The notes under the pieces were generated by a model. That model was not told where the DNA came from. It searched no databases and saw only the letters and a list, made by a program, of their open reading frames with translations. A stretch of 64,000 nt of DNA, taken from NCBI RefSeq assembly GCF_036812735.1, contig NZ_CP117523.1, forward strand, positions 1,798,001 to 1,862,000, written 5' to 3'. This stretch comes from Terrisporobacter glycolicus ATCC 14880 = DSM 1288. Lineage in GTDB: Bacteria > Bacillota > Clostridia > Peptostreptococcales > Peptostreptococcaceae. Made by a program: the position numbers and the translations under genes. This document shows, in pieces, positions 45,143 through 53,034 of the stretch; the first letter of the stretch is position 1; the number at the start of each line of letters is the position of its first letter.

Positions 45143-45436
45143 ATGGGAAGAATAGAAAAAGAGAAAAAAACAATAAATATTATGATAAATATTTATTGTA
45201 AGAAAAAACATAAAAATAAAGATGGTCTGTGTGAAGAATGTAAAGAGCTATTAGAATATGCTCATAAAAGACTGGACTTTTGTAAATTTGGTGAGGAAAA
45301 AAGCTTTTGTAGTAAGTGTCCCATACATTGCTACAAAAAAGATATGAAAGCAAAAGTTAAAGGTGTTATGAAATTTTCAGGACCGAGACTTATAATTTAC
45401 AGTCCAATTCAATTTATAAAACATATATTCGAATAA
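45143..45436 (+). CDS. YgbA-like nitrous-oxide-stimulated-promoter family protein
   Basis: A 97-residue cysteine-rich cytosolic protein. CEECKELLEYAHKRLDFC, then CSKCPIHCY and VMKFSGPRL, match the YgbA (PF11756) family in order and spacing. In E. coli ygbA is under the NO-sensing repressor NsrR; the biochemical role is unclear, with the cysteine set suggesting Fe-S or metal binding. As the last gene of a Fur-type heme operon, it may handle iron released from heme. Confidence 0.85.
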   Translation: MGRIEKEKKTINIMINIYCKKKHKNKDGLCEECKELLEYAHKRLDFCKFGEEKSFCSKCPIHCYKKDMKAKVKGVMKFSGPRLIIYSPIQFIKHIFE

Positions 45437-45444
45437 TAAAAATA

Positions 45445-45478
45445 AAGCCTGCTTTTTAGCAGGTTTTTCTTTTTTTAA
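45445..45478 (+). terminator. Terminator of the heme operon
   Basis: AAGCCTGC (45445-45452) pairs with GCAGGTTT (45459-45466), followed by T-rich sequence. No comparable terminator is seen between 35386 and this point. Confidence 0.85.
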
Positions 45479-45600
45479 AGCTTAGTTGCTTTAACGAAGC
45501 AAATTTTTTATATAAAAAAATGTTTAATCTGGAAGAACTTTGCTATAATTTAGATAGATAGTTAACAAATAATTCTAAAGGCATAAGGGGGAAAGTAACT

Positions 45601-46368
45601 ATGTCATACAATATAGCAGTTGCAGGTAAAGGTGGTACAGGGAAAACAAGTTTAACAGGAATACTTATTGATTATCTTACTAAAGAAAAAAAGGGTGAAA
45701 CTTTAGTAGTAGACGCAGATGCAAACTCTAATATAAATGATGTATTAGGAATGGAATTAAGTGGTACAATAGGAGAAATAAAAGAAAAAGCAAACCTAAT
45801 GGAGCAAAAAAGAGAACAATATCCAGGGGGAATGACTAAATCTCAATATTTAGAATATGAATTAAATTCTATTGTTGAAGAGGGAAATGGATATGATTTA
45901 CTTGTAATGGGTAGATCAGAAGGTGAAGGTTGTTATTGTTTTGTCAATTCAATCTTAAAAAGACAAATTCAATTAATGTCTAATCACTATGATTATGTAG
46001 TTATGGACAATGAAGCTGGTATGGAACATTTAAGTAGAAAAACACTTAGAGAAATAGATGATCTATTATTAATAAGTGACTGTTCAGCTAGAAGTATAGA
46101 AGCTGTTGCAAGAATAAGAGATTTAGCTAAAGAAATGGGAATAAGAGTTGGGAGAACATCTTTAATAGTAAATAAAGCACCTAATGGAGAGTTAAATGAT
46201 GGTGTAAAGAGAGAAATTGAAAGATTTGATTTAGATTTACTTGGAGTAGTTCCTATGGACGAAATGATATTTGAATACGACTGTAATAGAAAACCATTAG
46301 TTGAATTACCAGAGACTTCTAAAGCTAGAGTAGCCATGAAAGAAATTTTTGAAAAACTAAATGTTTAA
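45601..46368 (+). CDS. CooC-like P-loop ATPase (nickel/CODH maturation type)
   Basis: A 255-residue MinD/ArsA-type ATPase. GKGGTGKTS (8-16) is the deviant Walker A, VVDADAN the Asp switch, and GEGCYCF holds the CxC that binds nickel or zinc in CooC. The family inserts nickel into carbon monoxide dehydrogenase or acetyl-CoA synthase. No such enzyme is in the window, so it acts at a distance or on another target. GGGGGA precedes the ATG; single-gene unit. Confidence 0.88.
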   Translation: MSYNIAVAGKGGTGKTSLTGILIDYLTKEKKGETLVVDADANSNINDVLGMELSGTIGEIKEKANLMEQKREQYPGGMTKSQYLEYELNSIVEEGNGYDLLVMGRSEGEGCYCFVNSILKRQIQLMSNHYDYVVMDNEAGMEHLSRKTLREIDDLLLISDCSARSIEAVARIRDLAKEMGIRVGRTSLIVNKAPNGELNDGVKREIERFDLDLLGVVPMDEMIFEYDCNRKPLVELPETSKARVAMKEIFEKLNV

Positions 46369-46372
46369 TATA

Positions 46373-46408
46373 AAAAAACAGTATAAATTTATTTTATACT
46401 GTTTTTTT
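46373..46408 (+). terminator. Intrinsic terminator after the CooC-like gene
   Basis: AAAAACAGTATAAA pairs with TTTATACTGTTTTT around TTTAT, with a T run. Confidence 0.88.
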
Positions 46409-46460
46409 ATTTAATATTATAATTTATTAGTTCTAAAAATAAGTTTTTAGTTATAACTAG

Positions 46461-46489
46461 TTGCAAAATGAATTATATTTACATATAAT
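46461..46489 (+). promoter_or_regulatory. Promoter of the cysS leader
   Basis: TTGCAA (46461-46466), 17-base spacer, TATAAT (46484-46489). Transcription would start near 46496, about 28 bases before the leader peptide ATG. Confidence 0.75.
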
Positions 46490-46523
46490 TAAATCATATA
46501 ATTTATTTAAGGAGGATATTAAA

Positions 46524-46598
46524 ATGAAAACTTGTTGTTGCTGTTGTTTGAAAAACTTAAAAATTTCAAAAAAAACAGCATACCTGTGTTTATTTTAA
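46524..46598 (+). CDS. Cysteine-rich leader peptide of cysS
   Basis: A 24-residue frame with a consensus TAAGGAGG site 9 bases before ATG. It begins MKTCCCCCLKN: five consecutive Cys codons (46533-46547) plus a sixth at 46587. The stop codon is 123 bases before cysS. Such a run has no value in a small protein but makes translation sensitive to charged tRNA-Cys, the product of the downstream enzyme. It is too short for standard gene finders. Confidence 0.8.
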   Translation: MKTCCCCCLKNLKISKKTAYLCLF

Positions 46599-46701
46599 TA
46601 TTTAATCATAAGTCATAATGTAAATAATTAATAATACTAAACTGCAGGTGTATCTGGAGTTTTTCTTTTTGTAGAAAAGCTTCATATGCTTGCAGTTTTT
46701 T
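46533..46701 (+). promoter_or_regulatory. Predicted ribosome-mediated attenuator controlling cysS by tRNA-Cys charging
   Basis: CAGCATACCTGTGTTT (46576-46591), inside the last codons of the leader peptide, can pair with AAACTGCAGGTGTATCTG (46639-46656), the 5' arm of the terminator. A ribosome stalled on the Cys codons leaves this segment free, so the antiterminator forms; a ribosome reaching the stop codon covers it, so the terminator forms. I see no T-box specifier or AGGGTGG element, the usual control of cysS in Firmicutes. The mechanism is inference from complementarity and position. Confidence 0.7.
46639..46701 (+). terminator. Leader terminator upstream of cysS
   Basis: AAACTGCAGGTGTAT (46639-46653) pairs fully, with three G-U pairs, with ATATGCTTGCAGTTT (46684-46698); the stem extends inward through GGAGTTTTTCT and AGAAAAGCTTC. 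Six Ts follow. It ends 20 bases before the cysS ATG and so can only act as an attenuator. Confidence 0.88.
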
Positions 46702-46720
46702 AATTTAGGGAGGATCTATT

Positions 46721-48139
46721 ATGGATATAAAACTGTATAACACATTAAGCAGAAATGTAGAAAAATTTATACCTATTGAAGAAAAGAAAGTTAAAATGTA
46801 TACTTGTGGACCAACGGTATACAACTATGCCCACATAGGGAATTTAAGAACTTATATATTTGAAGATGTATTAAAAAGAACTCTTAAATACAATGGATAT
46901 GAAGTTAATCATGTAATGAATATAACAGATGTGGGGCATTTACAATCAGATGGAGATACTGGTGAAGATAAAATGGAAATGGGTGCTAAAAGAGAAAATA
47001 AAAGTGTGCTAGATATAGCAAGATTTTATGAAGGTGAGTTTCTAAAAGACTTACAACTTTTAAATATTCAAGTAGCAAATCATATTCCTAGAGCAACTGA
47101 TCATGTAAAAGAAATGATAGGGTTAATAGAAAAGTTGGAAAAAAGGGGATACACATATATAGCTAATAATAATGTATATTTTTCTATTGATAAATTTAAA
47201 GATTATAACAAACTGGCCAATTTAAGCTTAGAAGAAATGAACGCTGGAAATCGAGTGGAAGTAGATATTTATAAAAAAAATCCTCTTGATTTTGTTTTAT
47301 GGTTTACTAATTCAAAATATGATAATCATATATTACAGTGGGACTCTCCATGGGGGGGAGGATTTCCAGGTTGGCATGTTGAATGTTCAGCAATGGCAAT
47401 AAAATACTTAGGGGAGGATATGGATATTCATTGTGGAGGAATAGATCATATACCAGTACATCACACAAATGAAATCGCACAATCTGAAGGAGCACTTGGA
47501 CACAAATGGGTAAATTACTGGTTACATGGTGAGTTTTTAATTCTTGATAAAGGAAAAATGTCAAAATCGAGCGGATCATTTATTACATTAAATAATTTAA
47601 TAGAAAATAATGTGGACCCATTAGTATATAGATATTATGTTTTACAATCAAAATACAGAAAACCATTAGTATTTAGTTATGATAGATTAAAAGATGCATC
47701 TAATTCTTTTGAAATATTGAAAAATAAAGTAACATTAATAAATGGAAATATTAATGATGAAATGTTAACAAATGAAAATATAATAGAAGAATATAAAAAT
47801 AGATTTTTAAAATATATAAATGATGATTTAAATATAGCAAATGGTTTTACTTTGCTTCATGAGGTAATAAAAAGTGAAAAATTAAATAATAAAGAAAAGA
47901 AAATAATAATAGATGATTTTGATAAAGTATTTGGTTTAAAATTAAATGAATTAAGTGATGACAAAGAAAAGCTTAATAAAGATTTTGTTAACAAGATTAA
48001 TTTATTAATAGAACAAAGAGAAGCTTCTAGAAAAAATAAAGACTATAAAAAGTCTGATGAGATTAGAGATTATTTATTAGAAAATAATATTGAAATAATG
48101 GATAATAAAGATAAGACAACTTGGAAAATAAGAATATAA
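46721..48139 (+). CDS. cysS: Cysteinyl-tRNA synthetase
   Basis: A 472-residue class I synthetase. TCGPTVYNYAHIGN holds a zinc Cys and the HIGH motif; GWHVECSAMA and HCGGIDHIPVHHTNE complete the zinc site; GKMSKSSG is the KMSKS loop. Length is normal for the family. AGGGAGG supports the ATG. It is preceded by a leader peptide and attenuator and followed by a strong terminator, so it is a single-gene unit under its own feedback control. Confidence 0.97.
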   Translation: MDIKLYNTLSRNVEKFIPIEEKKVKMYTCGPTVYNYAHIGNLRTYIFEDVLKRTLKYNGYEVNHVMNITDVGHLQSDGDTGEDKMEMGAKRENKSVLDIARFYEGEFLKDLQLLNIQVANHIPRATDHVKEMIGLIEKLEKRGYTYIANNNVYFSIDKFKDYNKLANLSLEEMNAGNRVEVDIYKKNPLDFVLWFTNSKYDNHILQWDSPWGGGFPGWHVECSAMAIKYLGEDMDIHCGGIDHIPVHHTNEIAQSEGALGHKWVNYWLHGEFLILDKGKMSKSSGSFITLNNLIENNVDPLVYRYYVLQSKYRKPLVFSYDRLKDASNSFEILKNKVTLINGNINDEMLTNENIIEEYKNRFLKYINDDLNIANGFTLLHEVIKSEKLNNKEKKIIIDDFDKVFGLKLNELSDDKEKLNKDFVNKINLLIEQREASRKNKDYKKSDEIRDYLLENNIEIMDNKDKTTWKIRI

Positions 48140-48149
48140 TTATAAAAAT

Positions 48150-48194
48150 AAAAGTCCTATTAACTAGATATAATCTAGAATAGGACTTTTTTTA
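48150..48194. terminator. Bidirectional terminator between cysS and zur
   Basis: AAAAGTCCTATT (48150-48161) with AATAGGACTTTT (48179-48190), an inner CTAG pair and T runs on the plus strand. Confidence 0.88.
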
Positions 48195-48608
48195 TAATTT
48201 TTTCGCACACTCAGGACATATGCCTGTAAACTCCAAGTTATGACTAGTGATGGTAAAGCCTGTTTCATCACATAAATCATTTTCAAATTTTTTTAAAGGG
48301 CAACAATTTACTAATACAACTTTATTGCATAAAGAACATATTAATTGATGTTTATGTTCTCTATTATTAATTTGAAAATATGTTTTTCCATCATTGCTCA
48401 ATTGTTTTAATAAAATATTTTTTTCAGTTAGAGCATTTAATGCCCTATAAACAGTAGATAGATTTATATTAACTTCCTTTGAAGCTTGTTCTAATATATC
48501 TTCAGATGTAAGAGGGCTGTCAGCGTTATTTAATACAGAAAGTATTATCATTCTTTTTTTAGTAGTTTTTAAATTAGCTGCTTTTAAAATATTATCTTCA
48601 TTATTCAT
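48192..48608 (-). CDS. zur: Fur-family regulator, probably the zinc repressor Zur
   Basis: A 138-residue Fur-type protein: winged helix (LTSEDILEQASKEVNINLSTVYRALN), HKHQLICSLC with a regulatory His site and the first structural CxxC, and CPECAKKL with the second CxxC. The divergent zinc importer operon starting 225 bases away makes zinc the likely ligand. ATG 48608 is preferred; the frame also has GTG 48617, which abuts the AAGGAT site. Confidence 0.85.
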   Translation of the reverse strand: MNNEDNILKAANLKTTKKRMIILSVLNNADSPLTSEDILEQASKEVNINLSTVYRALNALTEKNILLKQLSNDGKTYFQINNREHKHQLICSLCNKVVLVNCCPLKKFENDLCDETGFTITSHNLEFTGICPECAKKL

Positions 48609-48706
48609 GCTTTTCACATCCTTAAAAAATAAAAAATAATATGTTTATTATAGTAATACTAAGAAAAGGATAAACTTATTATATGACTTTGTCAATAAAA
48701 TATAAA

Positions 48707-48770
48707 TGCATATGATTTGCACTTGACTAATATATATATAAGTAGTATTATTTATTTATCGATGCAAATG
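48707..48770 (+). promoter_or_regulatory. Promoter of the zinc importer with candidate Zur operator halves
   Basis: TTGACT (48723-48728), 17 bases, TATTAT (48746-48751). The near-palindrome TGCATATGATTTGCA (48707-48721) abuts the -35 box, and an inverted TGCAAAT recurs at about 48763-48769 after the -10 box. The known Bacillus Zur box differs, so this is a candidate only. Confidence 0.55.
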
Positions 48771-48832
48771 AGAGGTGTTATCATTTAAAAATAACTTAAT
48801 AAATATATAATTTAAAGGAGTGGAAAATAAAT

Positions 48833-49765
48833 ATGAAAAAAATAATATCCTTACTACTAGTAATACCTATGTTGTTTACAATAGGTTGTAGTAAAGAAAA
48901 TAAAACTGATGAAAATTCAGATGGAAAGATAAAAATATATACTAGTATATATCCTTTGTACGATTTCGCTAAAAAAGTTGGAGGAGATAAAGTTGAGGTA
49001 ACAAACTTAGTTCCGGCAGGAACAGAGCCACATGATTGGGAAATATCAACAAGTGATATTGTAAATCTAGAAAAAGCAGAGATGCTTATTTATAATGGAG
49101 CAGGTATTGAAAACTGGACGGATAAAGTTATAGATACCTTAGAAAACAAAGATATAGTATATGTAAAAACTAGTGAAGGATTAGACATACATAAGGCAGG
49201 AGAAAAAGCAAACAGTAATAAAGATGATGGACATAGCCACGGAAGTTTTGATCCTCACACATGGCTAAGTATAAAAAATGCAAAGAAGGAAATGAAAAAT
49301 ATCAAGGACGCATTAATAAAGCATGATTCTGAAAATACTAAGTATTATGAAAAAAATTATGAAAAATATGCTAAAAAGCTTGATGAGCTAGACAAAAAAT
49401 ACTCTGATACTTTAGGTCCAATTAAAAATAAAACAATTATAGTTGCTCATGAAGCTTTTGGATATTTATGTTCAGACTATAATATAAATCAAGAGGGAAT
49501 AGAGGGATTAACACCTGATAGCGAACCAGACCCTGCAAGAATGAGGGAAATAATTAAATTTGCGAAAGAAAATAATGTAAAAACAATATTCTTTGAAGAA
49601 CTTGTAAGCCCAAAAGTTGCTGAGACAATAGCAAAAGAAATAAATGCTAAAACAGAAGTATTAAATCCATTAGAAGGTTTAAGTGAAGAGCAAATAAATA
49701 ATGGTGAAGATTATTTTAGTGTGATGGAAAAGAATTTAGAAGCATTGTATGAATCAATGAAATAA
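48833..49765 (+). CDS. znuA: Zinc ABC transporter substrate-binding lipoprotein (ZnuA/AdcA-like)
   Basis: A 310-residue lipoprotein of the cluster A-I/C9 family. The lipobox is TIGC (Cys19). Expected ligands are His in AGTEPHDWE, His in FDPHTWLS and His in VAHEAFGY, with an acidic residue near DSEPDPARM; the short HSHGSFDPH loop is the histidine-rich zinc loop. It supplies zinc to the ATPase and permease encoded directly after it. Confidence 0.93.
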   Translation: MKKIISLLLVIPMLFTIGCSKENKTDENSDGKIKIYTSIYPLYDFAKKVGGDKVEVTNLVPAGTEPHDWEISTSDIVNLEKAEMLIYNGAGIENWTDKVIDTLENKDIVYVKTSEGLDIHKAGEKANSNKDDGHSHGSFDPHTWLSIKNAKKEMKNIKDALIKHDSENTKYYEKNYEKYAKKLDELDKKYSDTLGPIKNKTIIVAHEAFGYLCSDYNINQEGIEGLTPDSEPDPARMREIIKFAKENNVKTIFFEELVSPKVAETIAKEINAKTEVLNPLEGLSEEQINNGEDYFSVMEKNLEALYESMK

Positions 49766-49790
49766 TTCATACTAAATTTGGGAGGCGTAT

Positions 49791-50477
49791 ATGAAAAATA
49801 TAATATCTATTGAAAATGTATCCTTTGCTTATAATAAGGAAAATGTGTTACAAGATATTATTTTATCCATAGATGAAGGAGATTTTGTGGGTATAATTGG
49901 TTGTAATGGTAGTGGGAAGAGTACACTTATGAAGCTTTTAATAGGACAGTTAAATCCATCAAAAGGAAAAATAAAATTATTTAATGAAGAATTAGATAAA
50001 AGTAATAATTTAAATAAAATAGGATATGTACCACAAATATCACTATCTAGTGGGGCAAACTTTCCAGCTACAGTAGAAGAAATTGTTATGGCAAATTTAT
50101 ACTCCAAAGTTGGTTTTATGAAATTTCCTAAAAAGGAACATAAACAAAAAGTAAAAGAAGCTCTAAAAATTGTTAATATGGAAGACTATTCAAAACGGTT
50201 AATAGGCAACTTATCTGGAGGTCAGCAACAAAGGGTAATGATTGCAAAAGCTTTAGTTAGTGATCCTAAAATTATAATTTTAGATGAACCAACAACAGGT
50301 ATTGATGCTACTTCAGAAGAGCAACTGTATACTCTTCTTGAAAAATTAAATAAAGAGTCTAAAATAACAATAGTTATTGTTAGTCATGATTTTGCAAAAA
50401 TATCTAAATATACAAGTAAAATATTTGTAGTTGAAAATAATAAGGTATCTTTAATGGGTAAGGAGAATGAGGTGTAG
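49791..50477 (+). CDS. znuC: Zinc ABC transporter ATPase (ZnuC/AdcC-like)
   Basis: A 228-residue ATPase: GCNGSGKST, LSGGQQQR, IILDEPTTGID. GGGAGG supports the ATG. It lies 25 bases after the binding protein gene and two bases before the permease gene. Confidence 0.93.
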   Translation: MKNIISIENVSFAYNKENVLQDIILSIDEGDFVGIIGCNGSGKSTLMKLLIGQLNPSKGKIKLFNEELDKSNNLNKIGYVPQISLSSGANFPATVEEIVMANLYSKVGFMKFPKKEHKQKVKEALKIVNMEDYSKRLIGNLSGGQQQRVMIAKALVSDPKIIILDEPTTGIDATSEEQLYTLLEKLNKESKITIVIVSHDFAKISKYTSKIFVVENNKVSLMGKENEV

Positions 50478-50479
50478 AC

Positions 50480-51268
50480 ATGATTTTTGAATATGATTTT
50501 ATGAGGAGGGCATTTATTGTAGGAATATTACTTGCGATTATTGTACCTTGTATCGGTATTATAGTAGTCTTAAAAAGATTATCTATGATAGGAGACGCAC
50601 TATCTCATTCATCTCTTGCTGGTATTGCAGCAGGCTTAGTTTTTAATATTAACCCTGTACTTGCAGCTGTAATAGCATCTTTAGCATCTGCTTTTAGTAT
50701 AGAATTTATAAGAAAGAAAATGCCAAAGTACTCGGAAATGTCCATAGCAATTATTATGTCAGCTGGCGTTGGTTTAGCTGGTGTATTATCTGGATTTGTA
50801 AAAGATTCGGCTTCATTTAATAGTTTTTTATTTGGTAGTATTGTAGCAATAACGGATTTTGAATTATTTATGGTAATAGGAATAAGTTTATTAGTTATAA
50901 TTGCTTTTATATTTTTATATAAAGAATTAATGTATATTGCTTTCGATGAAGAAGGAGCAAGACTTGTAGGTATACCAATAAAAACTGTTAACTTTATTTT
51001 CACTATACTAACAGCTTTTACAGTATCTATAGCTGCTAGAACAGTAGGTGCATTAATAGTTTCTTCTATGATGGTAGTACCAGTTGCTTGTGCAATGAAA
51101 TTTGGAAAAAGTTATAAACATACAGTATTGCTATCAATATTGTTTGCTTTGATTTTTACAATCATAGGACTAACAATATCATATTATATAGGGTTAAAGC
51201 CTGGAGGTACTATCGTTTTAACAGGAGTTTTATTCCTTATATTGACAATAATAATTAAAAGAGATTAA
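50480..51268 (+). CDS. znuB: Zinc ABC transporter permease (ZnuB/AdcB-like)
   Basis: A 262-residue membrane protein with about eight segments of the ABC-3 family. RRAFIVGILLAIIVPCIG, GDALSHSSLAGIAAG and the late GALIVSSMMVVPVA segment are typical. Last gene of the zinc operon. Confidence 0.93.
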   Translation: MIFEYDFMRRAFIVGILLAIIVPCIGIIVVLKRLSMIGDALSHSSLAGIAAGLVFNINPVLAAVIASLASAFSIEFIRKKMPKYSEMSIAIIMSAGVGLAGVLSGFVKDSASFNSFLFGSIVAITDFELFMVIGISLLVIIAFIFLYKELMYIAFDEEGARLVGIPIKTVNFIFTILTAFTVSIAARTVGALIVSSMMVVPVACAMKFGKSYKHTVLLSILFALIFTIIGLTISYYIGLKPGGTIVLTGVLFLILTIIIKRD

Positions 51269-51297
51269 AGCAAGTGAATACTTCACTTGCTTTTTAT
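51268..51297 (+). terminator. Terminator of the zinc operon
   Basis: AAGCAAGTGAA (51268-51278) with TTCACTTGCTT (51282-51292), three-base loop, T run. Confidence 0.88.
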
Positions 51298-51457
51298 TTC
51301 CACTTGAATAGAAAAAATCTATTTACGTATTATTATGCAATTTACTTATATAATAAGAAGAAAAAAATAATAATATGTAGTAGATTTTTTGAAAAATATA
51401 TGTGTTGAAAGAAATTTATGGTACAATTATAAAAAAAGGAATATGACGGAGGCAATT

Positions 51458-52084
51458 ATGAATTCTAAAGACAGAATAGAATTATTTCTAAAATATCAAA
51501 ATCAAAATATGTCCTTTGAAGATATTTCTAAAGAGTTAGAAATAAAACCTTCTACACTTAGAAGAAATTTAAATAAAAATGGATATAAATCAGAAAAAGG
51601 AATATATGTAAAATATATTGATGAGTCACAATTATCATTTGACAATGTAAAAAATACAAAAAAAAGTCCTAAAAGTAAGCAAATGACAAATGATATGAAA
51701 GAAAAAAATAAAACTAATGAAAAACCTAAAATTAAAGAAACTATAAAAACTAAAGAAAAAGTAAATAAAAAGAAATCTACTATACCTAAGAAGGATAAAA
51801 AGATAAATATATACCAAGATGACATAGATAAACTATGTGAAGTTTATGATTGGTACATAGAAGTAAAAGATAATAAAATTTTTAAACCCAAGAGAGTATC
51901 TAATAAAAAAGATATTATATTAGATATTGAAGAGGTTAGTGATGTGAAATCAGCTAATATTAGAGTTGATAAGCAGACTTGGGAAGACTTTGAAAGACTA
52001 TGTAGTAACTCATCTTACAATAAGAAAGAAATTTTAACACAAGCCTTAAAAGATTTTATGAAAGCATACAAGAACCTTCTTTAA
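51458..52084 (+). CDS. Predicted DNA-binding protein with N-terminal HTH and C-terminal ribbon-helix-helix
   Basis: A 208-residue protein. Residues about 8-40 (LKYQNQNMSFEDISKELEIKPSTLRRNLNK) form a helix-turn-helix; 65-125 is a Lys-rich disordered linker; the end (SANIRVDKQTWEDFERLCSNSSYNKKEILTQALKDF) looks like a CopG/ribbon-helix-helix unit. This two-headed layout is unusual; plasmid or chromosome organising proteins use related folds. ATG 51458 follows GGAGG. A membrane protein gene follows 37 bases later. Confidence 0.6.
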   Translation: MNSKDRIELFLKYQNQNMSFEDISKELEIKPSTLRRNLNKNGYKSEKGIYVKYIDESQLSFDNVKNTKKSPKSKQMTNDMKEKNKTNEKPKIKETIKTKEKVNKKKSTIPKKDKKINIYQDDIDKLCEVYDWYIEVKDNKIFKPKRVSNKKDIILDIEEVSDVKSANIRVDKQTWEDFERLCSNSSYNKKEILTQALKDFMKAYKNLL

Positions 52085-52121
52085 GAAAAGACCTATTAGA
52101 ATGAAAATGAGGTGCAAGTAT

Positions 52122-52952
52122 ATGAATAACATTATGAAAAAATCAATTTTACTTATTCTTATATTAATAGTTTTAATAATAGGTATAAATATTGTTACAA
52201 GTGTCAAAGAAACAAAATATAGTGAATACAAAACAGGTACTATAAATAGTAGTAATGCAAAAACATTACAAATTGATAATAGTAAAATCACTAATTTATC
52301 AGATAGAACTGGAAATGATGTTACTGCTATGACTAAGATAAAAAATATCTCTAAATTGAATTTAAGTCAAATAGTATTATTTTATGATGAGCTAGATAAA
52401 AATGACAATATTATATCTCAATCTAAAACTGATATCGATATAACATTAAGTCCAAATGATATAATGCAGGTGCAATTTACAGCAAAAGATTATACTGACT
52501 CTATAGAAATTACAGGTTATACATATATAGCAGAAGACTGTAGGGTGGTTGTAAATTTAAAGGATAATGAAACAAAAACATATGAGAATAATAAGTATTT
52601 ACAAAACAGTAAAAACTATGATGTAATGTCAATAAATAAAGGTAATAGCAGAGCTAAACAAGATGATTTAAATTTCACTATAGAAATTGAGAATATATCA
52701 AATAAAAATTTAGGAAATATTGTATTGAAAGTTGCAGAAATAGATAAAAATAAGGAAATAGTAAGAGTTGATCATATAATATATAATTCTATTTTAAAGC
52801 CAGAACAAAAGGATAAGATAGTAAGTTCTTTATATGATTCTAGTTATGATATTAAAATTTTAGGTTACACATATGATGATATGGAAAATAAGAGTAATGT
52901 GGATATTGATTTAATTACAAATAAAGTAAATATAGTTGAGAGTGGACAATAA
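52122..52952 (+). CDS. Membrane-anchored protein with two tandem FxLYD-like repeats
   Basis: A 276-residue protein with one N-terminal membrane helix (about 7-26) and two similar external beta-rich repeats: about 65-150 (MTKIKNISKLNLSQIVLFYDELDKND ... GYTYIAED) and about 185-265 (IEIENISNKNLGNIVLKVAEIDKNKE ... GYTYDDME). The repeat recalls FxLYD domains of surface proteins. ATG 52122 has GAGGTG 7 bases upstream; the frame also opens at 52101. Role unknown. Confidence 0.6.
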   Translation: MNNIMKKSILLILILIVLIIGINIVTSVKETKYSEYKTGTINSSNAKTLQIDNSKITNLSDRTGNDVTAMTKIKNISKLNLSQIVLFYDELDKNDNIISQSKTDIDITLSPNDIMQVQFTAKDYTDSIEITGYTYIAEDCRVVVNLKDNETKTYENNKYLQNSKNYDVMSINKGNSRAKQDDLNFTIEIENISNKNLGNIVLKVAEIDKNKEIVRVDHIIYNSILKPEQKDKIVSSLYDSSYDIKILGYTYDDMENKSNVDIDLITNKVNIVESGQ

Positions 52953-53034
52953 TAATTAGGAATATTTCAAATCTTATTTGGGGTATTCCTTTTGTTTATA
53001 TAGAAGAAATAATAAGAAACAATAGGAGAAAAAA

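Noticed and set aside
46599-46720. T-box riboswitch upstream of cysS
   Set aside because: No AGGGTGGNACCGCG-type element and no room for a specifier stem; the Cys leader explains the terminator better.
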